The notes under the pieces are model-generated. The model saw only the letters and a program-made list of their open reading frames with translations. It searched no databases and was not told the origin of the DNA. From contig CM055113.1 of assembly GCA_029204225.1 (NCBI GenBank), positions 31,668,383-31,732,382 of the forward strand: DNA of 64,000 nt, in the 5' to 3' direction. The DNA is from Diphasiastrum complanatum. Taxonomy: Eukaryota > Streptophyta > Lycopodiopsida > Lycopodiales > Lycopodiaceae. Positions 33,773 through 45,813 of this stretch are shown here, one piece after another; the stretch's first letter is position 1, and every line of letters starts with the position of its first letter. The position numbers and the translations under genes were made by a program.

Positions 33773-34358
33773 TGCTGAATTCCCACGTGTGGGATGCCCT
33801 ACACATGTATTTTTGATCTCCTAAGCACAATAACACCATAAAGATCAGACTAGAATTGGTTGTCAATAGGGAAGCTGATCATACAAGCAATATTATTGTG
33901 TTACAAGCAAAATCTGTCAACAAAACATAAGACAAAGCATCATAAATGCCTCTACTTGGCTAGAGAGAGAAAATAGCAAGTACAAAACTCATGGAGAGAG
34001 AGAGGGCACAAAGAGCTTGTCTCCAAATTTGCATTACACACAAATTTCATAATCTTCTCAATGAGAGTACATCACATATATATAGATCCATGGACTCTTC
34101 TCCTACTGTGAGTTGAATTGGAGTTGTGGATCCACCTCTCAAGCTATCTAGACTTATTCAAGCCACCTCACTATGTCTAATTGTGCCACATAGTCTTTTC
34201 ATGCATTAAATGTGGCATGTAAAGTACAAATGGCAATTCTTATGGTAGCTCGAGTTTCTACTTCTACCTACCTTGAATATTTTATGCTAAGATGGGTCTT
34301 TACTAAGCCAAAAGAGCTCAATTCATCTTTGGCATTTTTAGGACCCATACTCACAACA
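33773..34358 (-). repeat. Copia D 5' LTR (family related to E, H and K)
   Basis: On the minus strand it would run from TGTTGTGAGTATGGG at 34358 to CACGTGGGAATTCAGCA at 33773 (586 bp). The ending ('cacgtgtggg' plus 'tgatctcctaag') resembles the LTR of copia E. The adjoining PBS is mutated beyond certainty, with only 'ggtatt'-like remnants. The boundaries are inferred from this resemblance and the TG...CA ends. Confidence 0.6.
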
Positions 34359-34399
34359 TTAGATAGAGTTTCCAATATTTGACAGTATTGTCCTTTCAG

Positions 34400-34685
34400 T
34401 TAGAATTAAAGTAGAATCACTGTGTTACTGTACTATAGGTCCTTTCAGTTGATAAGGATTCAGTTGGCCTCGCCATGAGACAAGTCGACGTGACACGCAT
34501 CCCGCCAACAGCAACCTGGGTCATGCATGGGTTGCTTGAGTGAACAACTATATGTACAGTGTAATTTCATTTTGAGAAATACAGTTGCTATGTGAGCTTG
34601 CTGTGGAGAGTGTTTTCTGAATGTGTTACTGTGTAGCATGATCTGTGTTCCTGTTCAAAGAAAAAAAAAAATTGGTATTAGAGCC
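34400..34685 (+). mobile_element. Partial LTR and primer-binding site of another copia element (M)
   Basis: TGGTATTAGAGCC at 34673-34685 is a tRNA-Met-type primer site, preceded by an LTR-like sequence that includes 'gagaatacagttgctatgtg'-style text and a 10-A run. A leader of about 150 bp follows (gagagcttcgggagaac...). No gag remains; sequence from about 35190 belongs to a different remnant. Confidence 0.55.
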
Positions 34686-35194
34686 GTACAGGGAGTGTAC
34701 ACAATACAACATCGCCGTTGAAGAGAGCTTCGGGAGAACTGTCTTATGAGAGTTCGGGGTTTACGACGGGCTGAAGACAGAAGGAGAAGCACTGGTGCAC
34801 AGTTTCTAGTTTATAGAGGCTTGCCAAGCTCAACAGAGGGATTAGTAGCCTATGCATAGCATCAGACAGAGAAAACCTTGGTGAAAAATTGACAATTTTG
34901 AAGCGAGTTGAAAATTGAAATCGGGTTTGGGGTTATGGTTTTCTACACATAACTGGTGATTTCTTCGCTGTTTGTGCACCGTTTTGGATGCCGTAAGGAT
35001 AGGAAAGAAGCTAATTATATTGTCAACCAACCATGGAGAGATTCTAAGGTTTCTGTCAAAGATTTGTCTGCAGACAGTTAACCTAGCATATTTGCGGTAA
35101 AAGGTGAAATAAGCCACTTTGTCAAGTTGAGCTAAAGTTACCGTTTCTCCTTGGAGTTTCATGATTGAACACTATACATATATGGTATTAGTGG

Positions 35195-36488
35195 GGCAAC
35201 CCTTCACGAAAGCATTAACACAACAAATTTTGTGCATTGCTTAGTCTGAAGATCAAGGCATTCTTGGATGCAGATAAGGGAGGTTGTTGGATTAATCTCC
35301 TCTACTCTCCTAAATCTTATTTTAATCTACCTCTATTCATGCTGCATTTTTACTCATGTTGTTGCATAGTTTGCATATTTATATGTAAAATAAGATAGGT
35401 GAAAAACTTGACTGTCTGCATAAATACAAGTAAATTTCCATTGGCGAAAAAGCCGAAAAACACGACATTGTTTTACACGTGATTTGTGATAGGCGAAAAA
35501 GACGACACTGTTTTACAAAATATTGAAGGTGCCCTAGGAAAAGCAAAGACACCTTGTAAATCAAATCCTAAGGCATTTCGTCAGAGTGTCGCATTTTTCG
35601 CATCTTCACTAGTGTTTATTTCAGCAAAGGCTGACGTTGCGGCCTTTTCACACTCATCCCATGCAATTGTGCTAACAAATTTGACAACGACAGCAGCCAC
35701 CCACGATCTCCTACAGACAACACATCCGCTTTGTGCTTTCTTCATCTACACACCTATAAAATTGTGTATATATTGAATACCACTTGCGTATTCAGAGCGC
35801 GTGTAAAAATAATTGCATCAGAAGCTTATCAGAGATAGACAAAGTAGATGCCTTGCGCATTGATTCTTTTGTATTGTCAGTAACAGGTTCATTCCTTTTA
35901 CAAATTGAATTAGCTTTGTAGAGCACATGGTTTCGTCCGCTAATGTCTTGTGCTCCACAACATTATTGACATGCATATTTTGTTATACTTAATCAAACAA
36001 CAGCTCTGTCTTGTTGTGCATTCAGATTTGTGTCAATATTGCAATGCTTTTTCTTCATTCTGTCTGACTCTCTTGTTGCTCAATCTGGTAATCTGTTCTT
36101 AGCGAATTATTATTAGTCTAGCTATTGACGACTAATATTTAGTCTTGTCTTTCACGATTGATTATCAGTCGAGCTCAGTCTGGCTCTTTGTGAATCATTT
36201 GCGACTAATAATTCGTCTAGCTGTTTGCAACAAATTATTCTTTTGATGTTTTGTTAATGTTTGGCTACGTAATCAGATCGATCATGATTTCTATAACTAA
36301 CGTTCTGTTCATTTCTAATAGGCGTAGTCATGCTTAGGGAAAGAGTAATATAGCTCATTCCATTGTGCACGAACACTATTTGTTCGAGTTCGTTTCTCGT
36401 TCAAGTTTTGAGTTCGATTCTTTTCGTGTTCGTTTCTTCACGAGCGAATTTTTGTTTCTCACACTCTCACACCCTCTTTCATCCAACA
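35195..36488 (+). mobile_element. Family 3 remnant: RNase H tail plus LTR (35285-36488)
   Basis: Just before the LTR a frame reads TKALTQQI and, after a shift, SLKIKAFLDADKGG, matching the RNase H tail of copia C (SLKVKAFKDSD). The LTR starts TGTTGGATTAATC at 35285 and ends TCATCCAACA at 36488 (about 1.2 kb). It shares with 21787-23154 the 'gaaaaagccgaaaaacacga'-type stretch and 'gtttggctacgtaatca'. It lacks the (GA)n expansion of the other copy. Confidence 0.7.
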
Positions 36489-36835
36489 GATTATCAATCT
36501 AGGCTTGATCTACATGCAAGCACATCATCTAGGAAGATCATTATTGTGTTGAAAGGACACTTCACACGTGAAAGGACACTTCACTTCACTTCAAATTCAC
36601 AGATGATAGATCCCATATTTATGAAATGCCACCATCCACCTCTTTTTCAAAAATTTTGAATGTCCCAACTATTGGGAGAGAATATTTCAACGTCTCAAGA
36701 ATCACATTTAACTGTGGGTAAGCACCAGTGACGTCTGATGTGACTAGAATAATATAGAACATGGGCATGTAAAGTCATGCGAACAGATGCATAAAAAATA
36801 ATATTTTTATTATTTATTTGTTATTTTCTCTCTCC
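36489..36835. other. No gene recognised
   Basis: A short direct duplication (gaaaggacacttcacacgt / gaaaggacacttcacttc) lies near 36551-36585; otherwise featureless AT-rich sequence. Confidence 0.4.
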
Positions 36836-36837
36836 TA

Positions 36838-37057
36838 CATGGCATTTCTTTTCGGGCCCAGGTTTTTTCTAATGACGGTTTTCCTAGTTTAACAAATTGT
36901 ATTTTTAAAGAGTGTAACAATGGCATGGAAGATTGACAATGTTTTACTAGATTCGTTAAAGGTACTTATATGATGGTTTGTGCTTGTAAATCATTACAAG
37001 CTAGAGATGAATTATTCATTAGCTATGATTATGATCATCCTTTGTCATCTATTATAT
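36838..37057 (+). pseudogene. SET-domain relic, C-terminal half (second copy)
   Basis: One frame with a single TGA (about 36937) reads FPSLTNCIFKECNNGMED, CFTRFVKGTYMMVCACKSLQ and ARDELFISYDYDHPLSSII, then stops. It parallels HPSLTNCDFEECTNGNEKYF, SRNSKGTYVMVCAIGPL and GEELFIKHSF in the ORF at 8759-9574. The ending ARDELFISYDY is the classic SET C-terminal motif 'rdI..GEEL.~~Y'. The upstream half is missing. No CACTA sequence lies nearby, so the SET family has spread independently of that neighbour. Confidence 0.6.
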
Positions 37058-37059
37058 AA

Positions 37060-37787
37060 AATGTAATGAACTCTACTTCGTAATTGAATGAACTCTACTT
37101 CGTAATTGAATGGTATAATTTTTGCTATCCAATGTCTTTTCAGATGCACTTCTATCATCTATATTATTAATGATGAAATTGTTTATAATGTCTAGTAATA
37201 AAATTGTGGTGAATTTTTTTTTTGTAAGTTATTGTTGCTAGTAGTTCAGACAGTTGCACAATGGTTTGACTTAATTCCACATGTGTTGCATTATCTTCTA
37301 CTCATACCAATTTGTCATCTTCTCTATATTTATCAATCTTAGTTACTAATTCCTAAAGGTGAGTGTACATTTGACTCATTCATTTGCAATCTTGAATTTA
37401 TATGTTATGCAAATTATTTCTTGAAAGGATTAAACACTAACCTTCAAAATTGGTTGTTTTGTAGTTTGATTTTCTTGATAATGTTCCTAGACAAAAGAAC
37501 TCTTTTTTTGATGAATTTATACAAAATCGGGTTTTGACAATCTATGAAAGTTTTGCAAGTTTCTTTCTACCCATGGTTAACTGATCATGTAGCACATGCA
37601 TGACATATAACATTTAACTATATTTTGTCTCTAACTACAAGACGATTAAGTAGATGCAAAAATTTCAATGGATTTTAATGTAAACAATCAAGTCACTTGT
37701 GAGGACCTCAATGTGAGACAACTTTGGAAGTGACACTAGTTGTCTCTACTATGTACTACTAATAATCCTCTCTACATCTCTTGATAG
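37060..37787. other. No gene recognised
   Basis: AT-rich. A 26-bp direct duplication (aatgaactctacttcgtaattg) occurs at about 37068-37112. No landmarks in any frame. Confidence 0.45.
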
Positions 37788-37997
37788 GTGTCACAAAAAT
37801 CTCTAGCACATCTTCCTTCTATGGTACTATGTCCACTTTTCTTTTTTTCTTTTTTGTCATGTATTGAAATTGGATTTTCATTTTCCACTGCTAAAACTGT
37901 TCTTCCCAACAGCAATACAACTCCAACAATGTTGGATATGTCATATCCACATGGGGTGCGACATCGTCATACACGGTTTGGAATGTTGCACAATCCC

Positions 37998-39719
37998 CTA
38001 CCATCCAGGATCAAAATTTTGCCTGCTTTTGCACGGCAGGGTAGTGCACATCATTGTGCGTGGATAGTGCAATCTCGGTTTGATGCACATATTCAGCTTC
38101 ATCCAGCCTTGGAAAAAGGCCCATGCTAGGATTGCCCGGGTCTTCAGGTTTGATTCCATCCAAAACCCGTATAATTCGCTCAACTCCCAGGGCTCATCCC
38201 ATTCTTCGGTTGCGATATCCCTCATCCCTAGCCAGAACAGATAATCAACATTTCGGGCATGCTCAATGGTGTATAGGAATATCCATGGTTTCAAAACTTT
38301 GTACAAGGTTGTTACCTCCCTGCCCATCTTTTTTCTTTGTCACTTTATCTTGGATTTTCGTGGTACCAGCATCTGATCCCCGGCTGGCATAGCCCTCGCT
38401 TGACTACTCTGTGGTGGACTATGAACCTTCTGCACAGAATCCTGTTTGGCTTGAAGCTTTTCATTCATGCGTGCTATCTCAATCACGTGATCCTTCAGCT
38501 CTGCGTATAATTTTACAAATTCCTCTCTTTTGCTTGTAGTTTTCTGTACCAATCCGGTATGTCCTGTCTCAACTTTTGACTGTCCACTCCCAGCTGTTGT
38601 AGGTTAGCTTGTGCTTGAACGGCCTCCTGATGGCTTAACCAATCACTGCATTATTGAGCGATAGGTAAGAAACCCTATTTTTCCGCTAGCTCTCTTTCCA
38701 ATTGCAGATGCAATAACCCCTGCTCATCAATTAATAGCTTGATTTTTTCATTGACCCGAGTGCGCAAGATATTTGTGGCCCAGTCCATCAGTCCCGCATT
38801 GTCAATATGTACTGCTGTCAATCTGGGATTGTAGTAAATCCCGTTCATGTTCAATAACGTCCTTGTAGGTCTGCAAGGCACCAGCTTCCCTCTTTATTTT
38901 TGTGATCCTTTCAAAATACTAGGCATTCTTGTCTCATAATGTCTTGTTGTCGTCTTCCTTTCAATGCAACTGTTCCTTCAATGTATTGATGGACACATCT
39001 TTCTCCTACAACTGTGCTTGGTATTGGCACACCTTAGGTCCCTCCTCAACAAGATGCAACCTTGTTGTTTGTTCGTCATACAACATTTTCCAGTAGATAA
39101 CCTGTGCCTCCAGTTTGAAATAGCTACGTAGAAAATCCACACCGGGTCGTAACTCCGGTGAGAAGTCAGAAGCCGTCCGCAAGAAATTCTGAAGCTGATC
39201 ATCGTCTCTATACGACCCGGGTGCAACTGCCATCCCATCCATTTGCAGCTTATCAGCTTGTATTTGCATGGTTTCCTCCACTGCCTGTTCAGGATGAATG
39301 GGCATTCCATCATCATGTTGCATGATTGGCACAGAATATGAATCCCCTGTTGTTTCATCCGTCTGCGTCGCCCCTTGGTGCGCTTGAGAACCATCAGATT
39401 GAACCTTTGCCTCATCCTCTTGCAGCTTGCGTATTGATACAATACTACTTACCTCTGCTGCTGGTACAGAAGTAATCTGCGACGAATTAACTTCTTGATT
39501 GGATAACACTCCAAAGGCTTCACATATCCTAGTGATATGTGCGCCCCATTCGCTGTACTTCTTAGCACCATCGAGGCACTTTTTGAACTGCTTGTATGCA
39601 ATTGTGCCCCAAGGAATAGGGGTACCGTTCAAAGCAGCTTGGATCAACGCAAAGTTTTTCACCGAGATGTATTGATCGGTGTGTCGTGCAAAAATCATCT
39701 GATTAAACCATCTCCCCAA
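37998..39719 (-). pseudogene. Long broken ORF, coiled-coil rich, retroelement-like
   Basis: The minus strand from 39719 is open for 237 codons (MGRWFNQMIFARHTDQYIS, LIQAALNGTPIPWGTIAYKQ, LRTASDFSPELRPGVDFLRS). It continues with stops and shifts as EHERDLLQSQIDSSTY, KREEFVKLYAELKDHVIEIA, RMNEKLQAKQDSVQ and finally 38327-37998 (LYKVLKPWIFLYTIEHARNV, PWELSELYGFWMESNLKTRA). Total span is about 570 codons with roughly ten lesions. The middle is heptad-like and Gln/Glu/Lys rich. The first part resembles proteins often encoded beside plant retroelements, but I cannot name a domain. It is cut off at its 5' side, where copia K begins. Confidence 0.45.
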
Positions 39720-39749
39720 AGCACCAAGGGAGGATGGTTTGCAGAGACT

Positions 39750-40190
39750 CAGCTTGTAGCCCTGTTCGCGTATCTAGAAGAAGAGATTTATATGGATCAG
39801 CCTATTGGGTTCATCCATGACAAAGAAAAAGTTTGCTTGCTCTTCAAAAGTTTATATGGATTGAAGCAAGATCCAAGGTCATGGTATTCTCGACTTAACA
39901 CCTTTCTTGAGTCACTAGGATTTAATCTTAGTAACTATGATCCTTTCTTATATGTCAAGTTTTTTGATAAAGATATTGTCAATCTTCTTATTTATGTTGA
40001 TGATATCATTCTGACAGGAAGTAGTATCAAGTTAGTTGAGGAAACCAAGATTGCACTTGGAAAAGAGTTCAAGATGCAAGATCTTGGAAAAATTCACTAT
40101 ATTCTAGGATTAGAGATTGACTTTCTTAAAGATAAAGCTTTTGTATGTCAATCCAAGTATGCTCTTACAAGAAGTTCAATATGTTGAATT
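39750..40190 (+). pseudogene. Copia K reverse transcriptase, C-terminal part
   Basis: The frame begins inside RT with YLEEEIYMDQPIGFIHDKEK and continues VCLLFKSLYGLKQDPRSWYS, LLIYVDDIILTGSSIKLVEE, FKMQDLGKIHYILGLEID. YVDD is intact. The first RT third, integrase, protease and gag are absent; the sequence to the left is the opposite-strand coiled-coil ORF. The frame is lost at about 40190. Confidence 0.85.
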
Positions 40191-40289
40191 GTAAGAGTAT
40201 AAAAACACCTATGGAGCAAATTGTAAAGGATTTCAACAAAGGTGGTGAAAGATCCTTCGTGAACATCACACTTTTTAAGAAGTCTTATA

Positions 40290-40960
40290 GGCTCCTTAAT
40301 TTGGCTCACAATAACTAGACCTGACATAAGCTTTAGTGTTCATAAGTTGAGCCAGGCTATGCAAAATCCTTCTATCTATCATTGGAAAATGGCCAAGAGA
40401 GTGCCTAGATATATATCTTCAACTTTTGATTTTGGTTTATTGTATAAAAGTGAAGATCTTTCTATTATTGGTTATTCTGACTCGGATTTTGCAAGTGATA
40501 GAGCAGATCGAAAATCTACAAGTGCTTACGTCATATATCTTGGAGGAAACTTGATATCTTGGCTTTCCAAAAAGCAAGATACCGTATCACTCATCATGTG
40601 AAGCTGAGTACAAGGCACTCACTACAACAACAAAGGAAGCGCTTTGGATCAAGAGGTTACTAGTGGAACTAACGATAATCTTGGAAGAGGATCTACCTAT
40701 GATCATGTGTGACAACATTTCAGCCCAAGCCCTTGCCAACAACCTGATATTCCATGCAAGGAGCAAGCATATCGAAGTTGCACATCACTTCGTGAGAAAG
40801 AAGCTCATTGGAGGGGAAATCAATTTGGAGCACATCGACACATCATCTTGTATTGCTGATATGCTCACCAATCCTTTGAGCAAAAGTTCCTTCATCAAGC
40901 ATAGAGCCAATCTTGGTGTTATACCAAGATCCATGTTCAAATCAATATAGATTATTTTTA
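40290..40960 (+). pseudogene. Copia K RNase H
   Basis: After frame shifts the strand encodes SLIWLTITRPDISFSVHKLS, WKMAKRVPRYISSTFDFGLL, YSDSDFASDRADRKSTSAYV, ISWLSKKQDTVS, then in another frame LPMIMCDNISAQALANNLIF, HARSKHIEVAHHFVRKKLIG and SSCIADMLTNPLSKSSF. The order and spacing match copia G's RNase H closely. A purine tract (ggaggag, ending 40967) leads into the LTR. Confidence 0.85.
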
Positions 40961-40967
40961 GGAGGAG

Positions 40968-41735
40968 TGTTAAAATTGGAAAAACAATCCATATTGATTT
41001 CTTGGCTTGCTACAAATGTTGTACCATGCAAGTATGTAGCTCATAAATGCAAAATTCCAAGTTTGGCCTACATAGAACTCGAGCTACATGGTTATGTAAT
41101 GTCTAGATTGAAGGATACAACTTGCATATAGTTTGTAGACATAGAATTAGCAAAGTCATGCTTGTAGAAACTCGTGGCAATTCACATGCATTAATTGTAA
41201 GTGATCCATCGTGACATGCAAGGCATGCACAAAGTGTAATGGACACATGCATGATGATTTGTACTTTGTTAGTTAGAACAAGCACACTTGTAAAAAGTTG
41301 GTAGAATTTCATGCATGGCAAGTGACAAATGTCACATAGACTCTAGATGTCATTTTGTAATGAATGGATGTGGTTCTACCTCGAGCTACCTCAAACTCCA
41401 TAAATACGTGTAGCTCTCCTCACAATCAATGATGAAGAACCAAAGTTTTGTAGCTACCTCATGCCATTTTGGATCTAAACTATTTTGCTTGTTATCTCTC
41501 TATCTTTCTCTCTCTAACTCGTGTTGAAGCTAATGCTTATACACTGATATCTTGTACTTTTGCTCATTATTGATTCATTGCTATCATATTCGGTTGCTTA
41601 GCATGCTAGATTGTGGTTAAGCCATTTCTTCTGAACTAGATCTTGCTAATCAATCTAGAATCAGGTTACTGTGCTAATCACAAAGCTTAATTAGATCCAT
41701 CATACTTGTGGACATTCCCCACACGTGTGAATTCT
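40968..41735 (+). repeat. Copia K 3' LTR
   Basis: It starts TGTTAAAATTGG right after the polypurine tract. The end is placed near 41735 by a 'cacacgtgtgaattct' stretch resembling the LTR ends of copia E and D. The exact end and target duplication are not determinable because the 5' LTR is gone. Confidence 0.6.
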
Positions 41736-42003
41736 GAAAATTTTGTCAAGAGACAGGCCAAGAGAGACCTTTGGGACCTTCTCATATCTCACACATCTTG
41801 CAATTAATTAGAGAGAGGCCGAGAGAGACCTTTGCACATCTCGCGATCGCTGCCCGAAAAAAAAAACATGAAGGAAAATGTGGTTTTCGAGTAGCGTGAG
41901 TGGCCCAAAAACACTAAAGTTTTTAATATATAGATAGCGAACTGTGTCTAATGATGATGGGCGGCCGATGGTGTCTCTATGTGTGCACGTGGGGGCATGC
42001 GGC

Positions 42004-42058
<55 letters not shown>

Positions 42059-42540
42059 CGGGGCCCAATATTTCATTGGGTGCCCAAAATGAAAAAAATT
42101 CAAAAAAAGGAGGAGCGGGCATGGGCTACAATCCCCCCCCTCTGAGTCCATTAAACAGATTCGAGTCGCGTAAAGGTTTATAATCCTCTGGAAGAAAGGG
42201 GTAATATCAATAGAGGATTGATTTATTCTCTGTTTAATATCGTGAAAGCTGGAATTACATTCAACCAACGTCAGTTGGGAGGGTCGTGACCTACGCTTGG
42301 ATGACGGTTTTGTATGAAGACACGTGTGACAGAAAAGCACGTGGGGGAAAATAGAAAAAAAAAATAATATCATTTTGAAGTGAATTTTTCGGAAATTGCT
42401 AATAGAATCACATCTATGGGAAGTGATAGTAGATATCATTAGCAGCTGGGTAACGATGATTTCATTCAAAACTCGTGAAGACGACATGGAATAGATAAGG
42501 TTCCTCCGGGTCCATGTTGGAGGATCATTGGAGAATTACA
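41736..42540. repeat. (GA)n microsatellite (42007-42056) in otherwise unannotated sequence
   Basis: A 25-unit GA array lies in a locally GC-rich stretch (gcacgtgggggcatgcggcg before it, a C-run after it). Two near-copies of 'gagagagacctttg' occur near 41761 and 41819. No gene landmarks. Confidence 0.8.
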
Positions 42541-42546
42541 TTGTAG

Positions 42547-42960
42547 ATGCTTGTTTGTATTATCATGAAAGACATTGATGCAAACAAAGTTCAACGAAGG
42601 CCACGACAGCGTCGACGCCAGGAGGACATCGACTCAATTGAGATGGAATATCATCTCTCCATGAATTTTCAATCGTTGATGCAATATTGGCAGCAGGAGA
42701 CAATTGAGATGGTGAGAAGGTTATGGGAGCGTCAACAACTGGCAATACAACAACAAGAATGTTTACAGTGGGAAAGACAAGAGCTACAGGATCAATAGTT
42801 GAACCACCAACAGTTGGAAACGCGACAACTCGAGGAACAACAGAACCAAAGTTTTCAAATTTGAAATGTAGAATACCACATCTGTGGAATCAACATATTA
42901 TGTTGGTTTCTCGGTTTAATCATATTGTTCTATATACTAGCTGCGGTCATACACAAGTAG
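42547..42960 (+). pseudogene. Gln/Glu-rich coiled-coil ORF with a C-terminal membrane segment
   Basis: The 83-codon ORF 42547-42798 (KVQRRPRQRRRQEDIDSIEM, YWQQETIEMVRRLWERQQLA, IQQQECLQWERQELQDQ) stays in frame past a TAG as LNHQQLETRQLEEQQNQSFQ. After a TGA it ends HICGINILCWFLGLIILFYI, LAAVIHK and TAG. It thus reads as a basic N-terminus, a long Gln-rich helix and one terminal hydrophobic helix, like a tail-anchored protein. Two internal stops make it a pseudogene unless they are read through. Family unknown. Confidence 0.4.
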
Positions 42961-43019
42961 TGTTAAAAAACATACCCGGCTGCATTATCAAGCGGCAGAC
43001 TTCATAAGCAATGTACTAC

Positions 43020-43557
43020 ATATTTTGTGCAATTATATCAAATGTATAGGACATAGTGGTCTTTTAAGCATATGTGCTAATGGTTGCGCATTCATATCTT
43101 TCAACATGGCTAGGACTGATTCTTGGATACATACTAGTAACACTAGAAATTTTTGGAATGTATGAAATTACATGCTATAGGTAAATATTATAGAACCTTA
43201 TGCTCAGTGGTTTTTAATAGAGTACGTAGTGTTGGTAGACGTTGACCACCATAGGTTTGAAGGAACCAATTAGTGGTGCGAGTTAGCTAATACAGGACAC
43301 ATAATGGAAGTACTGTGGTCATGTTACGGATCCGTTACGACGCAGTAAGCGTTACGGATCCGTTGCGACATAGTCTACGGTTCCATTATTACGGTTTCTA
43401 CAATGAGAAGTTACGGCAAGAAAAACTCTTTTGAAGGTTGTACAAGAAGGTTACATTTTTTGTTGGGATTGTGCGCCTATTACGTTTTTTAGGGTAATGC
43501 AGCTAGAATATTAGGTTTTTTAGATTACGACAGCTTTGTAGGAATATTCTGAGGTTT
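43020..43557. other. Target locus of copia E; no gene recognised
   Basis: It contains two direct copies of 'gcgttacggatccgtt'-type sequence near 43325 and 43351, then a T-rich stretch. It forms the left half of the locus interrupted by copia E (continuing at 48642). Confidence 0.5.
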
Positions 43558-43562
43558 GGATT
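43558..43562. repeat. Target-site duplication of copia E, left copy
   Basis: GGATT directly before the LTR start; the same five bases follow the other LTR at 48637-48641. Confidence 0.9.
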
Positions 43563-44371
43563 TGTTGAATTTCACACGTGTGGATTGTCCACTACATGTA
43601 CTTGTGATCTCCTAAGGTGTGTAGATGCACCAACATCAAGACTAGATTGAGATTCAAGATCTATCTTTGATTCTATGGCAAAAACACACTACTACATGCA
43701 TTCAATCACTTCCAACTCTCACTCACACATGTGGGAAGTGTTCCAAAAGTATTCTAAGTAGAAACAAGCTGCTCTCCTCGGGTAGAGAGAGAAAAACCAT
43801 CATGAGCTCTCGGGTAGAGAGAGAAAGCTAGAAATTCAATGACACTCAAAATCCACTCAATCTCAAAATCAATTAGATCCAAAAGGAGGAGTACAATGAT
43901 ACTAATAGATTCATGAGCTACCACTATGCTTAACTATGATTGGATCACACTTTGCCACCTCTTAATCCTATTGGACCATTGATCCATGCACCTCTAAATT
44001 CTATTGGACTATATTCAAGCACACCTCAATTTTCTATTGGACCTCACAAGGTTCCACCTCTAAATCCTATTGGACCTCTTAAGCTTCATCAAACAAAAAC
44101 ATGACACTTGTCTACACTCTAATTGGCACAAGTTTGGCTCAATATTGGCATTACAAGTGGAAATGGATAATTTGCCATCTATGCCAAATTTGGCCCTATC
44201 AACATCCTACACCTAAATGCTTGACTATGAAATTCTATGAGACCCCTATATCAAACATTTTGATTTACTTTACAATTGTCCACACGTGGGAACATCCTCC
44301 ACACATGTGAGATTCACTTACAAACTTCTATCATAAAAAATACCAAGCTAGATTTTTGCCAATTTCTCACA
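43563..44371 (-). repeat. Copia E 3' LTR
   Basis: Minus-strand LTR running TGTGAGAAATTGG (44371) to GTGAAATTCAACA (43563), 809 bp. It is preceded on that strand by a polypurine tract (GAGGAGGAG at 44372-44380). By eye it differs from the other LTR by six substitutions and one A-run indel. Confidence 0.95.
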
Positions 44372-44880
44372 CTCCTCCTCAAAAAATAGCTTGGAAAGGT
44401 ACTAGATCACTTGAGAAGTTTGTAAATCTTTTTGAGTGGATCCTTTGGTATGCATAAGAAGTGAAGATCAGCCAAGGGATCCATCATAGCAGCACCCTCA
44501 CCATATCCATGATAAGATCTCTTTGGTAGAGATCTCTTGCCAATGCCTTTGAAGAGTGCTCCACCAATATGCCACTATTATCATGGGCTTCCTCCATGCT
44601 TGATGATGATCTTTGCCTTGAAAGTTCCACTTTCATGATGGATGCACCATAAATAGAGAAATCTGAGGCTTCCAAGCCTCATAAGGATCATGGAGATCAA
44701 GATCATAAGATGTGAAACAATGATGATTATCAAGATTATGCTTTCTAGCTTGACTAGTCCACATACAATGAACTATATCCATGATGGATCTAATCTTGAT
44801 ATCAAAGACTATCTTGATCTTTTTTAGGCTAGTTACTCTCTCAAGGATGTAAGTGTCCACTTTGGATGCTTCACTTAATC
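44372..44880 (-). pseudogene. Copia E terminal RNase H trace and 3' leader
   Basis: The minus frame ending near 44484 includes EHSSKALARDLYQRDLIMDM, which resembles the RNase H tail 'ADifTKALarD.fqk'. The preceding part (ASKVDTYILERVTSLKKIKI and so on) shows no landmarks. Most of RNase H is therefore gone. Confidence 0.5.
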
Positions 44881-45696
44881 TCAAGAGGAGTTTACAATTT
44901 GCCTCAAAACATGTGAAAACATGATTTTCAAAAAAGTGAGTACCAGCTCAATCTTGTTCTTACTAGAACCAAGAGCATACTTTTGACAATACAATATCTT
45001 GCTTTCAAAAAGTATTGGAAACACATCTAAGTCAATAATGACAAGAAACATGTCCATACCATAAGCATCATACAAAACTAGTATAGCTTTTCTTGAACTT
45101 TGAGATCCAAAAAATTCAATGAAGCAAGATAGCATTTCAAGCAAAGGAAGAGAAGCATATATGAATGTGTTGTAGTAGATACAACATGAAAGATGCCCCT
45201 CTTTGCCATGTAAGGTGAGCCATAAAGACTCGGCCATGCATCTTGAAGATCTTCTTGAAATCATATGAAGAAGAAACTCCTCCTCACACATTGGCCCCAT
45301 CATAACTTGAATACCTTCAAAAAGGATAACTTGTGATGCTTCTTGAGAAGCCTTGATCTCGGCCACTTCCAAGATTGAATCTTCATGCAATATGACATCT
45401 CTATTCACCATCACATTTGAAATAGAGAGTGTAAAGACACTAAAGGCCTCCTTGATGGATGAGTATCCAATCATGATCCATGAGCTTGGATCATCCTTCC
45501 TTCTTGTTTCCAAGGGAATATATGCAAAGCAAGCACTACCAAGTTCACTAAGGTGATCAACCTTAGGCTTCATCTTGAATAAAACTTCATATGGTGCTAT
45601 TCCTTCAAGAGCTCCAATACTCCTAAAAGCTTTGATCTTCAATGAGAATTTCTTCTCAACATATGCTTTGAATAATACGGAATAATCATACACCAT
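44881..45696 (-). pseudogene. Copia E integrase C-terminus fused to scrambled pol sequence
   Basis: The 271-codon ORF reads GIAPYEVLFKMKPKVDHLSE, LGSACFAYIPLETRRKDDPS, WIMIGYSSIKEAFSVF and MVNRDVILHEDS, the integrase C-terminal and linker hinge of copia. After about residue 110 it has no clean RT motifs; LVLYDAYGMDMFLVI near 45080-45040 looks like a wrecked 'LYVDD' region. The catalytic core of integrase and most of RT are deleted, yet the frame is open throughout. The open frame may be chance or may reflect a young deletion joint. Confidence 0.7.
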
Positions 45697-45813
45697 AATA
45701 CTTGAAGAGAGAAGATATGTGCATCTTGTGTAATCCTCCTCCTTTGAAATATTGGAAATATAAGAAACATCAAGAGAGTTTGCACTCTCACTTGGATCAA
45801 ATTTGTAGATGCC

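Noticed and set aside
41808-42487. 179-codon and 104-codon minus-strand ORFs with Ser-Leu runs
   Set aside because: They are opened by the (GA)n array read as (TC)n; no conserved motif outside the repeat.
44881-45696. Intact host protein in the open 271-codon frame
   Set aside because: The first 110 residues are clearly copia integrase C-terminus, and the rest is scrambled pol inside an LTR-bounded element.
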